From Bacteroides sp. 224 (GTDB lineage Bacteria; Bacteroidota; Bacteroidia; Bacteroidales; Bacteroidaceae): a stretch of 64,000 bases of DNA. Below are positions 36,576-44,440 of this stretch, piece by piece. The stretch covers positions 1 to 64,000 of the forward strand of contig NZ_QVMK01000032.1 of assembly GCF_010500995.1 (NCBI RefSeq). Direction: 5' to 3'. A model generated the notes under the pieces. That model was not told the DNA's origin, did no database searches, and was given only the letters and a program-made list of their open reading frames with translations. Every line of letters starts with the position of its first letter. Position 1 is the first letter of the stretch. The position numbers and the translations under genes were made by a program.

Positions 36576-37328
36576 TCAATTTAAAAAGTTTTCTTCAGGG
36601 TATTCTACATCCACCAGAAACAAAGCATTGCCCGGCACAGATGATCCGGCTTTGCATCGATCTTTTTGCTCTATAACATTCCGAAAGCCTTGCAGTGTCA
36701 TTTTTCCTCTACCTACTTCAAGTAAGGTGCCTACTACGGCACGTACCATATTACGCAAAAAACGATCGGCACGAATCGTAAATACCCAGGTATATTCATC
36801 CTGTTGTTCCCATTGGGCGTGAGTAACCTTGCAGTTGTTGGTCTTTACATCGGTATGCAATTTACTGAAACTGGTAAAGTCGGTATATTCAAAAAGAAGT
36901 TTGGCGGCTTCATTCATCTTCGCAAAATCCAAAGGGGTAGAAATTCGATACCGATAAAAACGATCGAACGGGTATTTATGTGTAGTGATATAATATTTAT
37001 AGGTACGAGCGGTCGCATCAAAACGGGCATGAGCGTCGGGCTTTACTTTCCGCACCTTATATATAGATATATCTTGAGGAAGAATGCGGTTTAGCTTATC
37101 AGCCACTTGCACTACGTCCAGTTCGTTTTCATAATCGAAGTGGGCTATCATCAGAGATGCGTGCACACCGGCATCCGTTCGTCCGGCACCGATTACTTCG
37201 ATGTCTTTTCTCAGGAAAGTAGACAAAGCCTTCATTAAACACTCCTGAATGCTTTTCCCATTAGGCTGTATCTGCCAACCGTGGTAATTGGTTCCATCGT
37301 AAGCAAGGTAAATAAAATAGCGCTGCAC
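36576..37328 (-). CDS. truA: tRNA pseudouridine synthase A
   Basis: A 250-residue enzyme that makes pseudouridine at positions 38-40 of the tRNA anticodon stem-loop. The catalytic aspartate is D52 in GAGRTDAGVHA; other TruA blocks are LAYDGTNYHGWQ, RTYKYYI, FRYRI and FLRNMVRAVVGTLLEVG. Length is normal. The mRNA leader lies in 37329-37380. Confidence 0.97.
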   Translation of the reverse strand: MQRYFIYLAYDGTNYHGWQIQPNGKSIQECLMKALSTFLRKDIEVIGAGRTDAGVHASLMIAHFDYENELDVVQVADKLNRILPQDISIYKVRKVKPDAHARFDATARTYKYYITTHKYPFDRFYRYRISTPLDFAKMNEAAKLLFEYTDFTSFSKLHTDVKTNNCKVTHAQWEQQDEYTWVFTIRADRFLRNMVRAVVGTLLEVGRGKMTLQGFRNVIEQKDRCKAGSSVPGNALFLVDVEYPEENFLN

Positions 37329-37441
37329 GTTTCGGTGGTTTTGAGTTATTGGGCAGCAAAGGTAGTGATTTTCTAAATGACAACATTAAATGTTAACGAA
37401 AACATTGTCAGACTATATTTGACCGAATTACACAATCATCT

Positions 37442-37535
37442 GGTGGGTAACGGCGGATTCAAACAAAAATATTCGGTGGATAACGGCAATACATCAAAAA
37501 ATATTTGGTGATAGCGTTAGGATTATGTATTTTCG
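37442..37535 (+). promoter_or_regulatory. Promoter and direct repeats of the 37557 ATPase gene
   Basis: TTTG (37504-37507), 20-bp spacer, TATTTTCG (37528-37535; one base from consensus). Upstream, GGTGGGTAACGGC (37442-37454) and GGTGGATAACGGC (37475-37487) are direct repeats 33 bp apart; a weaker third, GGTGATAGCG, overlaps the -33 element. They look like a regulator's sites. Confidence 0.5.
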
Positions 37536-37556
37536 CGTCATTAAATAAACAGAGAG

Positions 37557-38906
37557 ATGGAAAACAAACCTAAGATATTATTTCGCAGAAAGATGTACGA
37601 CCGTATGCTACAATGGAAACGACAGCGAAATGGGCAGTCTGCTCTGTTGATTCAGGGAGCTAGGCGAATAGGCAAGTCTACATTAGTTGAGGAGTTTGCA
37701 CAAAACGAGTATAAATCATATATTCTTATCGACTTTGCGTTTGCTCCGAAAGAAGTACACGATTTGTTCAAGGACATCTCGAACCTGAACTATATTTTTC
37801 TCCAACTCCAACTAATATATGGTGTACAGCTTTATACCAGAGAGTCGGTTATCATCTTCGATGAAGTTCAGAAGCAGCCATTAGCTCGCCAAGCGATAAA
37901 AATGTTAGTGAAAGACCATCGTTATGACTACATTGAAACAGGCTCGCTGATTTCTGTTCACTCTACCAGTGATAAAATTCTGATCCCAAGCGAAGAAACA
38001 AAAATGGATATGTTTCCGATGGACTATGAAGAGTTTCGTTGGGCTATGAACGACACTGCCACAGTTCCACTTCTCCGTCAGACTTTCGAACAAAAAATTC
38101 CGCTTGGCGATGCCATTCATCGCAGAATGATGCGCGACTTCCGTCTTTATATGCTTGTTGGCGGAATGCCACAGGCTGTAGCAGAGTATATAAAGACAAA
38201 TAACCTGGCAGCAGTAGACTTAATAAAGCGCGATATTATATCGCTCTATATGGAAGATTTAAGAAAAATCGACCCGTCGGGCCGTGCTTCAAAAATGTAT
38301 CAGTTTATTCCGGCCCAGCTGAGCAAGAATGCCTCTCGTTATCAAGTTGGAGCAGTAATTGAAGGAGAGAAACCCGACCGCGTGACCGGTATCATAAAAA
38401 AAATGGCGGATTCAATGACTACCAATGTAGCTTATCATTCCAATGACCCAAATGCGGGATTAGCGTTGACTGCTGATTTCGAGCGTTATAAGATGTATAC
38501 CAGCGACACTGGATTGTTCATCACACTTGCTTTTATGGACAAGGATTTTACCGACAATGTGATTTATACGAAATTACTGAATGATAAACTGAGTACAAAC
38601 CTCGGCTACGTTTATGAAAACATGATTGCACAGATGTTGCGAGCAGCCGGTAAAGAACTATACTATCATACAATACCTTATCAAGAAGGTAAAAAATTCT
38701 ATGAAGTTGATTTTGTATTGGCCGACCAGTTCAAGATTTCCCCAATCGAAGTGAAATCTTCAGGATACAAGAGCCATGCTTCGCTTGACGAATTTTGTAG
38801 AAAGTATTCCAACCGTATTCAAAACAAGTATCTGATTTATACCAAAGACTTGCAAAAAGAACAGAGTGTACTACATCTACCTGTGTATATGACAATGTTT
38901 CTGTAA
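37557..38906 (+). CDS. DUF4143-type AAA ATPase with nuclease-like tail
   Basis: A 449-residue protein: P-loop ATPase with Walker A GARRIGKS (34-41), Walker B VIIFDEVQKQP, then DUF4143, whose C-terminus has a PD-(D/E)XK-like triad (YEVDFVLAD ... SPIEVKSSGYK). The family is common in accessory regions of Bacteroidetes, present in many copies per genome, and of unproven function; mobile-element or defence roles have been suggested. A second, divergent copy is at 50812. Flanked on the right by element B4. Confidence 0.85.
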   Translation: MENKPKILFRRKMYDRMLQWKRQRNGQSALLIQGARRIGKSTLVEEFAQNEYKSYILIDFAFAPKEVHDLFKDISNLNYIFLQLQLIYGVQLYTRESVIIFDEVQKQPLARQAIKMLVKDHRYDYIETGSLISVHSTSDKILIPSEETKMDMFPMDYEEFRWAMNDTATVPLLRQTFEQKIPLGDAIHRRMMRDFRLYMLVGGMPQAVAEYIKTNNLAAVDLIKRDIISLYMEDLRKIDPSGRASKMYQFIPAQLSKNASRYQVGAVIEGEKPDRVTGIIKKMADSMTTNVAYHSNDPNAGLALTADFERYKMYTSDTGLFITLAFMDKDFTDNVIYTKLLNDKLSTNLGYVYENMIAQMLRAAGKELYYHTIPYQEGKKFYEVDFVLADQFKISPIEVKSSGYKSHASLDEFCRKYSNRIQNKYLIYTKDLQKEQSVLHLPVYMTMFL

Positions 38907-38920
38907 ATGATATTATTCTT

Positions 38921-39314
38921 TAAGTAGGTGTTCATAATTAATTCATATAAGTAGATGTGTTCATAATTAGTTATATCATTACCCCCTCCGCCCTTTGGGC
39001 ACCTCCCCCTTGCAGGGGAGGAATTCCTGCGGCATCGACTCCTCTCCTGCAAGGGCAGGCCTGTTAAATTCTAATTTTCTCTTTATCAATTGCCGTCTGC
39101 TTTAGCTGACGGACTATGAAATCTTTATACAACCAGGGCTTCAGCCAAATGATTTGTTTGGCTAAAGCCAAGAAAAAGAAAGAAATGCTCTGAACCGTCA
39201 GCTAAAGCAGACGGCAATTGATAGAACTTAACAACCCTCCCCTGCAAGGGGGAGGTGCCCAAAGGGCGGAGGGGGACTTTCTCATACTATGAATTAATTT
39301 TGAATACCTACTTA
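38921..39314. repeat. MITE-like palindrome B4, interrupted by another palindrome
   Basis: Left half (arm from 38992) and core CCTGCGGCATCG (39026-39037) as in B1. The right arm begins (39038-39055, ACTCCTCTCCTGCAAGGG), is interrupted by ~180 bp, and resumes at 39235 with the same CCTCCCCTGCAAGGG bases repeated, through GGAGGGGG at 39275. Terminal repeats TAAGTAGGTGTTCATAATTA and TTGAATACCTACTTA are kept. Confidence 0.9.
39063..39232. repeat. Palindromic element nested in B4
   Basis: Perfect 29-bp arms (39084-39112 and 39195-39223; ATTGCCGTCTGCTTTAGCTG type), extended outward by GTTAAATTCTA / TAGAACTTAAC. The loop itself contains a smaller hairpin (GGCTTCAGCCAA / TTGGCTAAAGCC). Its borders show repeated CCTGCAAGGG from the host element, consistent with insertion. 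Confidence 0.88.
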
Positions 39315-39328
39315 TGAATTAAACTGCA

Positions 39329-39353
39329 AGCATTTACCCCTCTCGGGGTGACT
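39329..39353. repeat. Remnant of compound palindrome E4
   Basis: AAGCATTTACCCCTCTCGGGG with TGACT matches only the first hairpin of E1/E2. It follows B4 by the same ATTAAACTGCAAGC linker as E2 follows B2. Confidence 0.6.
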
Positions 39354-39354
39354 A

Positions 39355-39510
39355 CTAAGACATGATTTGTTCCATTATTTTCCCTTGAGGTTCACCTTGG
39401 GGTTCTTGAGGTTCACCTTGAGGTTCAGCTATAGCTTTTAGTGGATCGAATTCATTTGATTTTTTATAAACGTCTATCTCTTTACGTAAATTGTAGATAT
39501 GTTCAATGAT
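39355..39510 (-). other. In-frame coding extension after a TGA codon
   Basis: Beyond the TGA at 39511-39513 the same frame stays open for 51 codons to a TAG at 39355-39357. It reads IIEHIYNLRKEIDVYKKSNE and goes on to a repeated EPQGEPQ segment. The sequence looks protein-coding (helical, charged, in-frame repeat), so either the TGA is a recent nonsense mutation or it is read through. Confidence 0.55.
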
Positions 39511-40965
39511 TCAAATCACAATCTTACGTACCACCTCTATGCCATAATTTTGGCAAGCTTCTTTATCGGTTACATCGAAATATAGAATCAGGTTTACAAA
39601 GCCCAGGTACTTACGGCCGTTATGCTCCAGAATACCTACCCTATCGTTGGAGGTTATAAATAACAATCCTTCATTTAAGCTCTTGGGTACACGGTAGTAT
39701 GAATTCTGACCCTCCGGATCGAAGTTTGTTTCTGTACAAAAGTAGATATATTCGCTTGTTATAGCAACCGGAACAATCCACAAATCATATTCGGACTCCG
39801 GATATTGGTTGATCAACTTAAATGTTTCGCCATCTATGCATTTTTGCAATTGCGCGGCCATGTCTTCATCTTGCAACCTGATAATTTTTTGAGCAGGAAA
39901 GGTTCTATTGACATCCAATATAGACTGCAATTCTATAACAGTGGGTGCATCCCAGTCGTCCAGTTCGCAAGCAAACAGAAAGGTGCTGTCTTTAAATAGG
40001 TGCTGCCTTTTGAGAAATGCCGTAGTGCTATCGGGATGTTCCACAAACAGCGTTAGTCCTTGTTTATTATCGTCCGAAAACACAGCCTCGTAGCGCACAT
40101 AAAGCGTTTGCTTTTTTTCTGTATTCACCACATAGCGATACAAGAAATAATCATCGGTGGCTACCTGCTCAAATCTCCAAAATACGGTAGGGGCAGAAAG
40201 CATCGTGGGCTCTACCCAAAAGCAATCACCTAAATCAAAAAGTACCTTGCTTTTTGCTACCTCTGCATTCAGTTCGTATAGGTTTGATGAATTAGAGAAA
40301 CTACGATAGGTTTCGAGTACGGTAGATGCTACATAAATCAGGTATGCCCGGTTGCAACGTATTCGTTCTCTGACGGCTTTCTCGAATCTATCCAGTACCG
40401 GCAGACGATACAATGCTTCGTCGCATTCTATAAAGTCGCGCAGAAAGACATACATCTCCTTGAAATCGGCCATAATATTCTTAACATCCCCCCTCTTAGA
40501 GGTATACAGAGGCAAAACGCCCAACATTAAAAGTATCAATACAGGAACATCGCCCCCTCTGTTGGGCATTCTATTAGCTATATCTCTCAAGAATCTTTTA
40601 TTATCGGGCAACTGATAGTCTTTTATATAGGCGCATTTCAACAAAACGTGTATATTTTCTTTTTGAAGAACCTTGTCCCTACCTCTTATATATCTGCAAT
40701 AGAACTCCGAAGCTGTTTTGTACCAATCTAAGATATCTTCCAAATCTAAGGTTTCATCCAGCAGTTCGTACGTTTCGCGATTAAGTTCACGAAAAATACA
40801 CCGTGCAGCAAATGGCTGTATAGTGTTAATACTATTATTCGAAGTGAGATTATATCCAATATATTGCCCCAACTCATCATTCGTATTACAGAAAAGTCGA
40901 AGCCTAACAGTCTGATTTAACAACTCTCTTAATTCTATATTGGTTTTAGAAGATTCTTTTTTCAT
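39511..40965 (-). CDS. Uncharacterised protein, possibly shortened by an in-frame TGA
   Basis: A 484-residue soluble protein that I do not recognise. I choose the ATG reading MKKESSKTNIELR; upstream in-frame codons give a low-complexity non-coding-like stretch. The first ~270 residues are helical (DLEDILDWYKTASEFYCRYI, LRDFIECDEALYRLP); the rest is beta-rich (DSTFLFACELDDWDAP, YLGFVNLILYFDVTD). No enzyme or membrane signature is seen. The stop is TGA and the frame continues for 51 more coding-like codons, so the true product may be ~536 residues. It is convergent with the DUF4143 ATPase gene. Confidence 0.6.
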   Translation of the reverse strand: MKKESSKTNIELRELLNQTVRLRLFCNTNDELGQYIGYNLTSNNSINTIQPFAARCIFRELNRETYELLDETLDLEDILDWYKTASEFYCRYIRGRDKVLQKENIHVLLKCAYIKDYQLPDNKRFLRDIANRMPNRGGDVPVLILLMLGVLPLYTSKRGDVKNIMADFKEMYVFLRDFIECDEALYRLPVLDRFEKAVRERIRCNRAYLIYVASTVLETYRSFSNSSNLYELNAEVAKSKVLFDLGDCFWVEPTMLSAPTVFWRFEQVATDDYFLYRYVVNTEKKQTLYVRYEAVFSDDNKQGLTLFVEHPDSTTAFLKRQHLFKDSTFLFACELDDWDAPTVIELQSILDVNRTFPAQKIIRLQDEDMAAQLQKCIDGETFKLINQYPESEYDLWIVPVAITSEYIYFCTETNFDPEGQNSYYRVPKSLNEGLLFITSNDRVGILEHNGRKYLGFVNLILYFDVTDKEACQNYGIEVVRKIVI

Positions 40966-41097
40966 ATTTAGCATTAGTATTTTAGTACAAAAGTACGTTT
41001 TACTCCATTTTCTGCTGTAGAGCACAAAGATAATGAAATCTATTTTTGAGGAAATGGTTTGAATAGACTTACTTTGTAATTTAATAATGTGAATCTT

Positions 41098-41283
41098 ATG
41101 AATAAAGTAACAAAAGCACAATATGAGTTTGCTTTAGCAAGAATAGAGGAACTCCTACCATTAGTTGATGACAATATTCCTGCCAACAACAAATATGCAG
41201 TAGAACTTTCTGTTATGTCCGACATTGTTATTGCATACGAAAAAGAACATTATCCAATAGAAAAGCCAACTATTGTGAACTGA
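41098..41283 (+). CDS. HigA-like antitoxin N-terminal domain, no HTH
   Basis: A 61-residue protein (MNKVTKAQYEFALARIEELL ... YEKEHYPIEKPTIVN). It matches the N-terminal helical segment that precedes the helix-turn-helix in HigA-type antitoxins (pattern YExALxRIEELLPLVDD, then AYEKEHYPIEKP). The DNA-binding half is missing and the frame closes right after the conserved KPT. No HigB toxin gene is adjacent. It may be a stand-alone small protein, an orphan remnant, or a trans-acting fragment. Confidence 0.6.
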   Translation: MNKVTKAQYEFALARIEELLPLVDDNIPANNKYAVELSVMSDIVIAYEKEHYPIEKPTIVN

Positions 41284-41324
41284 TACTTGGGCTTTAAGCA
41301 ACTTCACTCCGGGGCTTTTCAAAA

Positions 41325-41399
41325 GGTCGGACCTAACGCTACATTAGGTCGGACCTTTTGAGTAATTAGGTCTGACCATTTGCCTCGTTAGGTCCGACC
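41325..41399. repeat. Tandem 22-bp palindrome array F2 (GGTCNGACC)
   Basis: Four 9-bp palindromes GGTCNGACC start at 41325, 41347, 41369 and 41391, exactly 22 bp apart; the central base varies (G, G, T, C) and flanks differ. The array begins 42 bp after the HigA-like stop and is followed by repeat G1. Confidence 0.95.
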
Positions 41400-41411
41400 A
41401 AACTAAATTTA

Positions 41412-41634
41412 TCTTCCTTGTAAAACAAAAAAACTATATTGAAGGGGAGTAATCAAGTACTTCTACCTCTTTAATATTCTTAATGTGAATCCCCTAACCG
41501 GAATTTTAATGAACCATTTTTCACCATGTATTTAGTATCCATATACTATTTACTCCTTTTTCTATCAAAACCTCCCAACAAAAGATCTGATATTTTTGCC
41601 TGCTCCCTGATTTGTAGATTACTTCGCAGAGGAT
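41412..41634. repeat. Dispersed repeat G1
   Basis: About 220 bp of AT-rich sequence homologous to 44441-44678. Best blocks are AATCAAGTACTTCTACCTCT, TATACTATTTACTCCTTTTT and ATCTGATATTTTTG, in the same order. Both copies directly follow a tandem palindrome array. No coding frame is conserved. Confidence 0.85.
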
Positions 41635-41657
41635 AAACATCCAATATCAGTACATGA

Positions 41658-41848
41658 TAAGTAGGTATTCAAAATTAATTCATATAAGTAGATGCTCATT
41701 ATTAGTTGTACTATACCCCCTCCGCCCTTTGGGCACCTCCCCCTTACAGGGGAGGAGTCGATGCCGCAGGAATTCCTCCCCTGTAAGGGGGAGGTGCCCA
41801 AAGGGCGGAGGGGGCTTATTATATAAACTAATTCTGAACACTTACTTA
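41658..41848. repeat. MITE-like palindrome B5 with compensated stem change
   Basis: 41-bp arms (41716-41756, 41774-41814), core CGATGCCGCAGG at 41759-41770, terminal repeats TAAGTAGGTATTCA and GAACACTTACTTA. In this copy both arms changed together (CCTTACAGGGG against CCCCTGTAAGG; other copies have TTGCAG/CTGCAA), so pairing is preserved. Confidence 0.95.
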
Positions 41849-41898
41849 CAACTTTAATTCCACCAATGGAACAAATATAGTTATCAAACCAAATAAAT

Positions 41899-43587
41899 AT
41901 GAGAAAAGTAGTTTACTTATTTATCTTATCGCTTTGTATATTTGCGTGCAACAAGCAAGAATCAGAAATCACACATCTGGCATTTAAAAGAACAGATTCC
42001 GACAGGTGGGGACTAATTAGTACCGATGGTAAAATCTTATTCGAAAATGAGTTTGAAGAAGAACCTTCTTTTGCTGTGAATGGTCTTTTTTATGTTAGAA
42101 ACACCGAAGGATTATACGAATACTACACAGCAGAGAAGAAGCCAATAAAGGTAGGGGAAGAATACGTGTCGGCTTGCCCGTTTTGGAATGAGATAACCCC
42201 GGTAGCCAAACCCGAAAAGCCCATAAGCTTTATAAACAAAAATGGAAAAGAGGTATTTGAACTGACTACATATAAAGGTGTAGCCATAAAAAGTGCCAGT
42301 ACCTTCAGCGATGGATTATCAAGAATAAAAACAGAAAGCGGCTTGTATGGTTATGTAAATACCAAAGGCGAAATGGTAATCCCACCCCAATATACCGTAG
42401 CAAATCAATTTGCAGATGGACTGGCTGCCGTTTGGGAAAACGACTCCATTGCTTATGTGATAAATACTAAAGGCGAAAAAACGATTGATTTGAATACTGC
42501 TCCTAGCGATTATGGATCTCAGGCCTATTTTAATATGTATTCAAATGGAATAATGCTTTGTGGTTATCAGGGAGAAATGCCTTACTTTACATATTCTATA
42601 AATAAAAAAGGAGAGAAAAAGGAGTTTCCCGAAAACATTTTCACACAAGATTCCAATTCACGTTATGGACACTTATTCTTTACTCAAAAGAATCAAAATG
42701 GGAAAACTTTTTTTGGAGTAATGACCAACAAAGGGGATATTATAATACGTGCAAAATATGAAGCAGGCCGTGAGTTTGGAGGAACCGATTTTGATTGCGA
42801 TAATCGTATGGGCTTTTTCGGCAAAGATTATATCTGCATTTTCGACAAAGGAAAATATGGCTTAATCAACTATAAAGAAGATGTGCTTTTTAAACCTAAG
42901 TTTGATGACCTTTTACCTTTCTACAACAATAAACAAGCCTTTGCCAAAGAGCGTAATTCGTACCGCTTAATCAATAAAGAAGGAGAAAGGGTAGACAAGG
43001 AGGAATATGATATTGTTTCTTCTGCGCAAGAGGGTTACAATATTGCATATAGCGATTATTTCGATTTTTCGAGTATCACAGCACACTTAGATTCTATGCT
43101 AACCGATGAAGGAACTATTTATTTCAATATAGGCATGACCCTTCGCGATGTAAGAGGTAGACTGACCGATTGTAACAATCCTAAAAAATATAGAAATGAG
43201 GAAGAATTGAAAGTAAACATCTCGGAGACAAACAATATTCGCCTTGAGAACAATCTCCGTTTTGATAATGATATAGTAAAAACCATCTATGAAGAAAGCT
43301 GGTGGAGCCGCACTCCTGTAGATTATAAATTTAACGACGATGCCTTATTGAAGATCATAGAAGTTAAGTTTAATTTCGGAAGTATTTCAATCCGGAATCT
43401 AAGAGAGCGAAAAAACAGAGCTTTTGAAGAGTATTTTAAAGCTAACTTTCAAGAAGACGAAAATGCTTATGATGATTTCTCATCATACATTAAACCGAAT
43501 CTCAACTACAAAATAATGATTCCGGATTACAACAGAAATAGAGGCTACGAGTATTCCTTATTTATTGTAAGCAAAGACTATAAATGA
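41899..43587 (+). CDS. WG-repeat lipoprotein
   Basis: A 562-residue lipoprotein (C17 in IFACNKQ) with a series of WG repeats between about 30 and 390: DRWGLISTDGKILFENEF, GLYGYVNTKGEMVIPPQY, TFFGVMTNKGDIII, GKYGLINYKEDVLFKPKF. WG repeats form beta-propeller-like surfaces, usually for binding. The last ~170 residues are a different mixed fold. The next gene overlaps by 4 bp, so the two products probably work together. Ligand unknown. Confidence 0.85.
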   Translation: MRKVVYLFILSLCIFACNKQESEITHLAFKRTDSDRWGLISTDGKILFENEFEEEPSFAVNGLFYVRNTEGLYEYYTAEKKPIKVGEEYVSACPFWNEITPVAKPEKPISFINKNGKEVFELTTYKGVAIKSASTFSDGLSRIKTESGLYGYVNTKGEMVIPPQYTVANQFADGLAAVWENDSIAYVINTKGEKTIDLNTAPSDYGSQAYFNMYSNGIMLCGYQGEMPYFTYSINKKGEKKEFPENIFTQDSNSRYGHLFFTQKNQNGKTFFGVMTNKGDIIIRAKYEAGREFGGTDFDCDNRMGFFGKDYICIFDKGKYGLINYKEDVLFKPKFDDLLPFYNNKQAFAKERNSYRLINKEGERVDKEEYDIVSSAQEGYNIAYSDYFDFSSITAHLDSMLTDEGTIYFNIGMTLRDVRGRLTDCNNPKKYRNEEELKVNISETNNIRLENNLRFDNDIVKTIYEESWWSRTPVDYKFNDDALLKIIEVKFNFGSISIRNLRERKNRAFEEYFKANFQEDENAYDDFSSYIKPNLNYKIMIPDYNRNRGYEYSLFIVSKDYK

Positions 43588-44339
43588 AATTAAAACAACT
43601 TCTACAAAACTATAGTTTTAACAGCATTGTGCCGCACCTTGTGAGGCTATACCCTAATCAAGCAGGATCAATACCTGCTTATAAAGGCGCGTACGATATT
43701 TTGCTTCATACAGAAGAGGTTGAATCCGACGAAGTTATGGCTATAAAGCGATGGAAAGACCCTGACAACGAGGTATATATCCATGTGACCAATTGCGAGG
43801 GAGACAGTTGGGACTGGAACTTAGGAAAAGAACTGGTAATTGAAGACGGCATAGTGCTTTCCGGCGAAGAACTTGCTGCACACTGTCTGTGGAGCTTGAC
43901 TTTTTACGGATTCAGTCCACGCGATAAGGCACACGCCTTTGACGAAGAGCCTAATTTTAAGAACAGAAAGCAACGAATAGAGCACCTCATTGCACGTTTA
44001 ACGGCAAACAAAACGCTTTGCCGCAAAGAAATCAACTATCTGCATCGCACAAAACGAATCATGGAAATTCCCTATAATTCGTATGCCTATAATAAAGAAC
44101 AACGGCTTCCGTACTTAATTGATCTTTTAGAAAACTACGAACAGAATGACCTTAGTCCATACAACACCTTCATCTTGATGATAAGTACCTCGAAAGAAAA
44201 CCCTATACTTGCAAGCGAAAAAGAATACCTCTCGCAGTTTACAGCATGGTTACCAAAAGGGGCAACATATCGTTGGGCTTTTGGCATAAACGAGGAACTG
44301 GGCGAAGAAGCAGAATTACTGTTAGTAGGATCATATTGA
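43584..44339 (+). CDS. Uncharacterised protein coupled to the WG lipoprotein
   Basis: A 251-residue soluble protein starting with ATGA overlap on the WG-repeat gene. It has no signal peptide. Visible features are an N-terminal helix pair (MKLKQLLQNYSFNSIVPHLV), a beta region (EVYIHVTNCEGDSWDWNLG), and a helical C-terminal half. It may belong to the DUF6557-type proteins of Bacteroidetes, but I cannot confirm that. Being cytoplasmic while its partner is lipidated makes a direct complex doubtful. Confidence 0.6.
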   Translation: MKLKQLLQNYSFNSIVPHLVRLYPNQAGSIPAYKGAYDILLHTEEVESDEVMAIKRWKDPDNEVYIHVTNCEGDSWDWNLGKELVIEDGIVLSGEELAAHCLWSLTFYGFSPRDKAHAFDEEPNFKNRKQRIEHLIARLTANKTLCRKEINYLHRTKRIMEIPYNSYAYNKEQRLPYLIDLLENYEQNDLSPYNTFILMISTSKENPILASEKEYLSQFTAWLPKGATYRWAFGINEELGEEAELLLVGSY

Positions 44340-44370
44340 ACCGGTTTTATATTCCTTGCAAACTACCTTT

Positions 44371-44436
44371 ACCGACCAGTACTGGTGGGGAGTACCGAGC
44401 AGTACAGATGGGGACTACCGACCAGTACTGGTCGGT
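44371..44436. repeat. Tandem 23-bp palindrome array F3 (CAGTACTG)
   Basis: Units start at 44371, 44394 and 44417, 23 bp apart: ACCGACCAGTACTGGT, ACCGAGCAGTACAGAT, and ACCGACCAGTACTGGTCGGT. The first and last are clean palindromes. It begins 32 bp after a stop codon and is followed by repeat G2. Confidence 0.9.
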
Positions 44437-44440
44437 AACA

